DNA of 8,659 nt from Janthinobacterium lividum (lineage in GTDB: Bacteria; Pseudomonadota; Gammaproteobacteria; Burkholderiales; Burkholderiaceae_D): the NCBI GenBank assembly GCA_945864765.1, contig CAMBDR010000138.1, forward strand, positions 1 to 8,659, given 5' to 3'. Of the stretch, positions 6,817-8,659 are shown one piece after another. The translations under genes were made by a program, and so were the position numbers. The notes under the pieces were generated by a model that was not told the DNA's origin, made no database searches, and saw only the letters and a list, made by a program, of their open reading frames with translations. Positions within the stretch are counted from its first letter, which is position 1, and each line of letters begins with the position of its first letter.

Positions 6817-7550
6817 GATGCATCTTTCAAAGTGGCAGCCAACGGGACAATGTGGGCTACCGGAGGGGCAATGTTTGCTACGGGTGGGACAATGTGCGCT
6901 GCCGGAGCGGCAACGTGACTATCTTGATTGGAATGAAACGATGGTTCGGGCTTGACTTCAACCCGACCATCAATCACGCTCAATTGATCGTACACAAACC
7001 AGCGTACCGCACGGGGATAGAGTTGATGTTCTTGCTGCAATACCCGCTGGGCCAGGCTATCGGGCGTATCGCCGCTGAACACGGGCACGGCGGCTTGCGC
7101 CACAATCGGGCCATGGTCGAGCTGGGCGGTCACGAAATGCACGGTGGCACCATGCAACTTGACGCCCGCCTGCAAGGCTTGCTCGTGCGTATGCAAGCCA
7201 ACAAAGGACGGCAATAAGGAGGGGTGGATATTCATCAGGCGGTTTTCGTAATGTTCGACGAAGGACGCGCCCAAAATCCGCATAAAACCTGCCAGCACCA
7301 CCAGATCGGGTTGATAGCCGTCAATCACTTGCTGCAAAGCGGCATCGAAGGCGGCGCGGTTGGGGTAAGCTTTATTGGCGACCACGGCGGTCGCAATCCC
7401 TTGCCCGGCAGCAAACTGCAAACCAGCCGCATCAGCTTGATTGCTGACAACAGCGGCAATGCGCGCAGGCCAGGATTCGTTTTGGGCGGCACGCACGATG
7501 GCTTCCATATTGCTGCCGCGCCCGGAAATAAGAATAACAATTTTTTTCAT
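6813..7550 (-). CDS. purN: Phosphoribosylglycinamide formyltransferase, folate-dependent, with repeat tail
   Basis: PurN transfers a formyl group from 10-formyltetrahydrofolate to GAR, the third step of purine synthesis, in the cytoplasm. Numbered from the chosen start (245 residues), SGRGSN (9-14) is the phosphate-binding loop. N107 and H109 lie in NIHPSLLPSFVGLHTHEQAL and D145 in LDHGP. They match E. coli N106, H108 and D144, offset by one, so the enzyme should be active. I chose the ATG at 7550 (MKKIVILISG) because it fits the family N-terminus; the in-frame ATG at 7559 would add only three residues. Neither has a Shine-Dalgarno site. The core ends near residue 200. About 45 residues follow that E. 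coli PurN (212 residues) largely lacks. They include four heptads of the form A-H/N-I-V/A-P-P/L-V/A at about 211-238, encoded by a 21-bp tandem repeat. The stop overlaps the next start (ATGA). The tail's function is unknown. Confidence 0.95.
   Translation of the reverse strand: MKKIVILISGRGSNMEAIVRAAQNESWPARIAAVVSNQADAAGLQFAAGQGIATAVVANKAYPNRAAFDAALQQVIDGYQPDLVVLAGFMRILGASFVEHYENRLMNIHPSLLPSFVGLHTHEQALQAGVKLHGATVHFVTAQLDHGPIVAQAAVPVFSGDTPDSLAQRVLQQEHQLYPRAVRWFVYDQLSVIDGRVEVKPEPSFHSNQDSHVAAPAAHIVPPVANIAPPVAHIVPLAATLKDAS
6837..6920. repeat. 21-bp imperfect tandem repeat, about four copies, inside the purN 3' end
   Basis: Four successive 21-base units (6837-6857, 6858-6878, 6879-6899, 6900-6920) share the pattern GG-G-CAAtGT on the + strand. 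The second and third match at 16 of 21 positions by my count, and the outer units are more degenerate (about 14 of 21). Because 21 is a multiple of three, the units encode heptads in PurN (SHVAAPA, AHIVPPV, ANIAPPV, AHIVPLA) and copy-number change would not break the frame or the ATGA coupling to the next gene. The repeat ends about 20 bases before the methyltransferase start. Confidence 0.85.
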
Positions 7551-7557
7551 AGCGCGC

Positions 7558-7587
7558 ATTGTACAGGTTTGTAGGGCTTTAGTTCAA
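7558..7587 (-). promoter_or_regulatory. Candidate sigma-70 promoter for purN
   Basis: On the - strand, TTGAAC (complement of 7582-7587) and TACAAT (complement of 7558-7563) are 18 bases apart. The -10 matches consensus at five of six positions and the -35 at four. The TACAAT overlaps the upstream in-frame ATG at 7559. Transcription would start about 7 bases further on, at or next to the ATG at 7550. This would give a leaderless or nearly leaderless mRNA and would fit the absence of a Shine-Dalgarno site there. This is inference from motifs only. Confidence 0.35.
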
Positions 7588-7655
7588 AGGAAAAAAGTAA
7601 GATGATGTGAATAGGCCGCATACAAGAATCAATAACTATCCAAACGAGTAGATTT

Positions 7656-7664
7656 TGGTATAAT
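7656..7664 (+). promoter_or_regulatory. Candidate extended -10 promoter upstream of the glycine-zipper gene
   Basis: TGGTATAAT is a perfect extended -10 element (TGn plus consensus TATAAT at 7659-7664). No good -35 is seen 16-18 bases upstream, which is common for extended -10 promoters. Transcription would begin near 7671 and leave a leader of about 175 bases before the ATG at 7847. The surrounding sequence is AT-rich, so a chance match cannot be excluded. Confidence 0.45.
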
Positions 7665-7692
7665 TATGACAATCAAATAAATTCGCTGAACG

Positions 7693-7716
7693 ATTTCCAT
7701 CTAAAAATATTTCCAT
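7693..7716. repeat. Pair of 8-bp direct repeats in the intergenic region
   Basis: ATTTCCAT occurs at 7693-7700 and 7709-7716, with starts 16 bases apart. The second copy is followed by ATGGA (7722-7726), which can pair with TCCAT at 7712-7716 across a five-base loop. Downstream of the candidate promoter at 7656-7664, this could be a protein-binding site or weak leader structure, or chance in an AT-rich region. Confidence 0.25.
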
Positions 7717-7756
7717 AAGGCATGGATTTTCAAATAACGCCACTGCAAAGTAGCAC

Positions 7757-7764
7757 ATTATAAT
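7757..7764. promoter_or_regulatory. Second consensus -10 box, readable on both strands
   Basis: ATTATAAT at 7757-7764 is palindromic and contains TATAAT on the + strand (7759-7764) and on the - strand (7757-7762). It lies exactly 100 bases after the first TATAAT. No convincing -35 is present at standard spacing on either strand. If used on the + strand, it would give a shorter leader of about 75 bases for the gene at 7847. Confidence 0.25.
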
Positions 7765-7835
7765 ACGTTACATCTTGTTGCCAGCAAATCGAGCGTATTT
7801 GAAAAAAAACGACTACTATACAGTCACTTAACCAC

Positions 7836-7840
7836 AGGAG
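7836..7840 (+). promoter_or_regulatory. Ribosome binding site of the glycine-zipper gene
   Basis: AGGAG stands six bases before the ATG at 7847. It is the clearest Shine-Dalgarno sequence in the window and fixes this start. Confidence 0.8.
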
Positions 7841-7846
7841 CATGCA

Positions 7847-8395
7847 ATGAATATTCGAGCCACACTCATCACTTCCGTTTTCGGCCTGGTCGCCGCGTCG
7901 GCAGTCAGCGCGGCTGATTTTGAGGATTTCGCAAAAGTCACCAGCGTCACCCCCCAAGTCGAACAAATCAATCGGCCTCGGCAAGAATGCCGCACTGAAA
8001 TTGTACCCGTACAACGTCAGGTTCAAACCAATCAAGCCAATCAAGCTGGTGCCTCGCATAATACCGGCGCTGCCATCGTGGGTGGCATTGCTGGCGCGCT
8101 GATTGGCCGCCAGGTTGGCCATGGCGATGGCCGCTCTGCGGCAACGGCTGCGGGTGCCATCATCGGTGCCATTTCCGGCGACCGAATGGCAAACAATAGC
8201 AATGCCCAGGCCGCCACTGAAACCATTACCACCGAGCAAGAAGTTAAACGCTGCCGCATGGTGGATCACTGGGAATCACGCAATACGGGCTACAACGTCA
8301 CGTATGATTACAAAGGGCGGCAGTACACATCGTTGCTCAGCTATGATCCGGGCACACGTTTGAGGGTGAATGTGGTGGTGACGCCGGCGCAATAA
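7847..8395 (+). CDS. Exported glycine zipper 2TM domain protein, function unknown
   Basis: This 182-residue protein has an N-terminal signal peptide: the basic start MNIR, a hydrophobic core at 6-20 and a likely cleavage after VSA (residue 22). There is no lipobox cysteine, so it is probably a periplasmic or outer-membrane-associated protein and not a lipoprotein. Residues 73-112 are a glycine zipper: G79, G83, G87 and G91 are spaced every four residues, then G103, G107 and G111. Together they form two short helices joined by a GHGDGRS turn, as in the Rickettsia 17-kDa antigen/glycine zipper 2TM family. A Gln/Asn-rich stretch (56-68) precedes it. The C-terminal part (131-180) is beta-rich, with YNVTYDYKGRQYTSLLSYDPG. 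Cysteines 48 and 136 flank the zipper and could form a disulfide in the periplasm. The gene stands alone, with a good ribosome site and a hairpin terminator 23 bases after its stop. The family is linked to cell-envelope integrity in general, but no specific role can be assigned here. Confidence 0.88.
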   Translation: MNIRATLITSVFGLVAASAVSAADFEDFAKVTSVTPQVEQINRPRQECRTEIVPVQRQVQTNQANQAGASHNTGAAIVGGIAGALIGRQVGHGDGRSAATAAGAIIGAISGDRMANNSNAQAATETITTEQEVKRCRMVDHWESRNTGYNVTYDYKGRQYTSLLSYDPGTRLRVNVVVTPAQ

Positions 8396-8418
8396 GCCTT
8401 AAATTGCACAAAGGCAAT

Positions 8419-8452
8419 GGTCAGGCAAACATCATCAGATGCTTGCCTGACC
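8419..8452. terminator. Hairpin terminator shared by two converging genes
   Basis: A perfect 10-bp inverted repeat, GGTCAGGCAA (8419-8428) and TTGCCTGACC (8443-8452), surrounds one A-C mismatch and a further 4-bp stem (CATC 8430-8433, GATG 8438-8441) with an ATCA loop at 8434-8437. On the + strand it is followed by the moderately T-rich TGATTGATTT, so it should terminate the glycine-zipper gene. On the - strand the following bases (ATTGCCTTTG) are less U-rich. The - strand stop codon of the neighbouring kinase gene (8435-8437) lies in the loop. Confidence 0.7.
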
Positions 8453-8659
8453 TGATTGATTTGCCTCACTTGCCGGGTTTATTTCGGTGCTTTGCAGCGC
8501 TGAATCCGCGTCCACCTGATCGCTACAATCTGGAACAGGCAAGCGCAAGGTAAAACACGTTCCCACCCCCACTCGCGAACGCACGCTGATGGCACCACGA
8601 TGCTGCTCCATAATCCCGAACGCCACCGACAAACCCATCCCCATGCCCTGCCCCACCCC
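8435..8659 (-). CDS. Sensor histidine kinase, C-terminal fragment (5' part outside window)
   Basis: Seventy-four residues of the C-terminal end are visible, open to the window edge. The sequence begins with the glycine-rich ATP-lid/G2 box (GVGQGMGMGLSVAFGIMEQH). It continues as GAISVRSRVGVGTCFTLRLPV, the last strands of a HATPase_c domain typical of two-component sensor kinases. About 32 residues of polar tail follow, without a recognised domain. The GTG at 8654-8656 is only an internal valine codon; the real start is outside. The kinase transfers phosphate from ATP to a histidine and then to a response regulator. Its signal, partner and domain order cannot be seen. The last codons overlap the terminator hairpin. 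Confidence 0.85.
   Translation of the reverse strand, partial: GVGQGMGMGLSVAFGIMEQHRGAISVRSRVGVGTCFTLRLPVPDCSDQVDADSALQSTEINPASEANQSGQASI

Noticed and set aside
6841..6920. CRISPR-like array
   Set aside because: The units are directly adjacent without spacers and lie in frame within purN.
7557..7559. Upstream ATG as the purN start
   Set aside because: It adds only MRA before the family N-terminus, has no Shine-Dalgarno sequence and overlaps a candidate -10 box. It remains possible.
7730..8269. Open frame of 179 codons on the - strand opposite the glycine-zipper gene
   Set aside because: The + strand gene has a signal peptide, a zipper motif and a strong ribosome site. The antisense frame shows no domain and extends across the intergenic region.

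Overview
The window looks like ordinary chromosomal core sequence from a betaproteobacterium. The order gmk-rpoZ-spoT, the betaproteobacterial character of the proteins and the moderate GC content point to Burkholderiales, perhaps an Oxalobacteraceae member such as an Undibacterium-like or Herminiimonas-like organism. That placement rests on recognising protein families and was not tested by a search. I see no tRNA, rRNA, CRISPR array, insertion sequence, phage gene or defence system, and no convincing new multigene system.

Layout: (1) Positions 1-2851 on the + strand hold the 3' part of gmk (guanylate kinase), rpoZ (RNA polymerase omega subunit) and spoT (bifunctional (p)ppGpp synthetase/hydrolase). 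They are closely spaced and read like one transcription unit linking guanine nucleotide metabolism, a (p)ppGpp-binding part of RNA polymerase and the alarmone enzyme. (2) Positions 2852-2941 are a convergent gap with a hairpin whose U-rich tail is on the - strand, plus a short tandem repeat. (3) Positions 2942-7550 on the - strand hold, in transcription order, purN (purine synthesis), an RsmB/NOP-type RNA cytosine-5 methyltransferase, an MscS-type mechanosensitive channel and, after a 115-base gap, a membrane fatty acid desaturase with a helical tail. purN and the methyltransferase overlap by four bases (ATGA), and the channel gene follows 19 bases later, so these three are probably one operon. 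The desaturase may be read through or have its own promoter. (4) Positions 7551-7846 are an AT-rich divergent intergenic region with candidate promoters for both sides. (5) Positions 7847-8395 on the + strand encode an exported glycine-zipper protein. (6) A strong hairpin at 8419-8452 closes this gene and also overlaps the 3' end of a converging gene on the - strand, the end of a sensor histidine kinase cut by the window edge.

The points most worth a second look are small-scale. They are an in-frame 21-bp tandem repeat that adds a heptad-repeat tail to PurN just before the overlapping methyltransferase start, a possibly leaderless purN transcript, a terminator hairpin that carries the kinase stop codon in its loop, and the DesA/ISL3-type tail on the desaturase.
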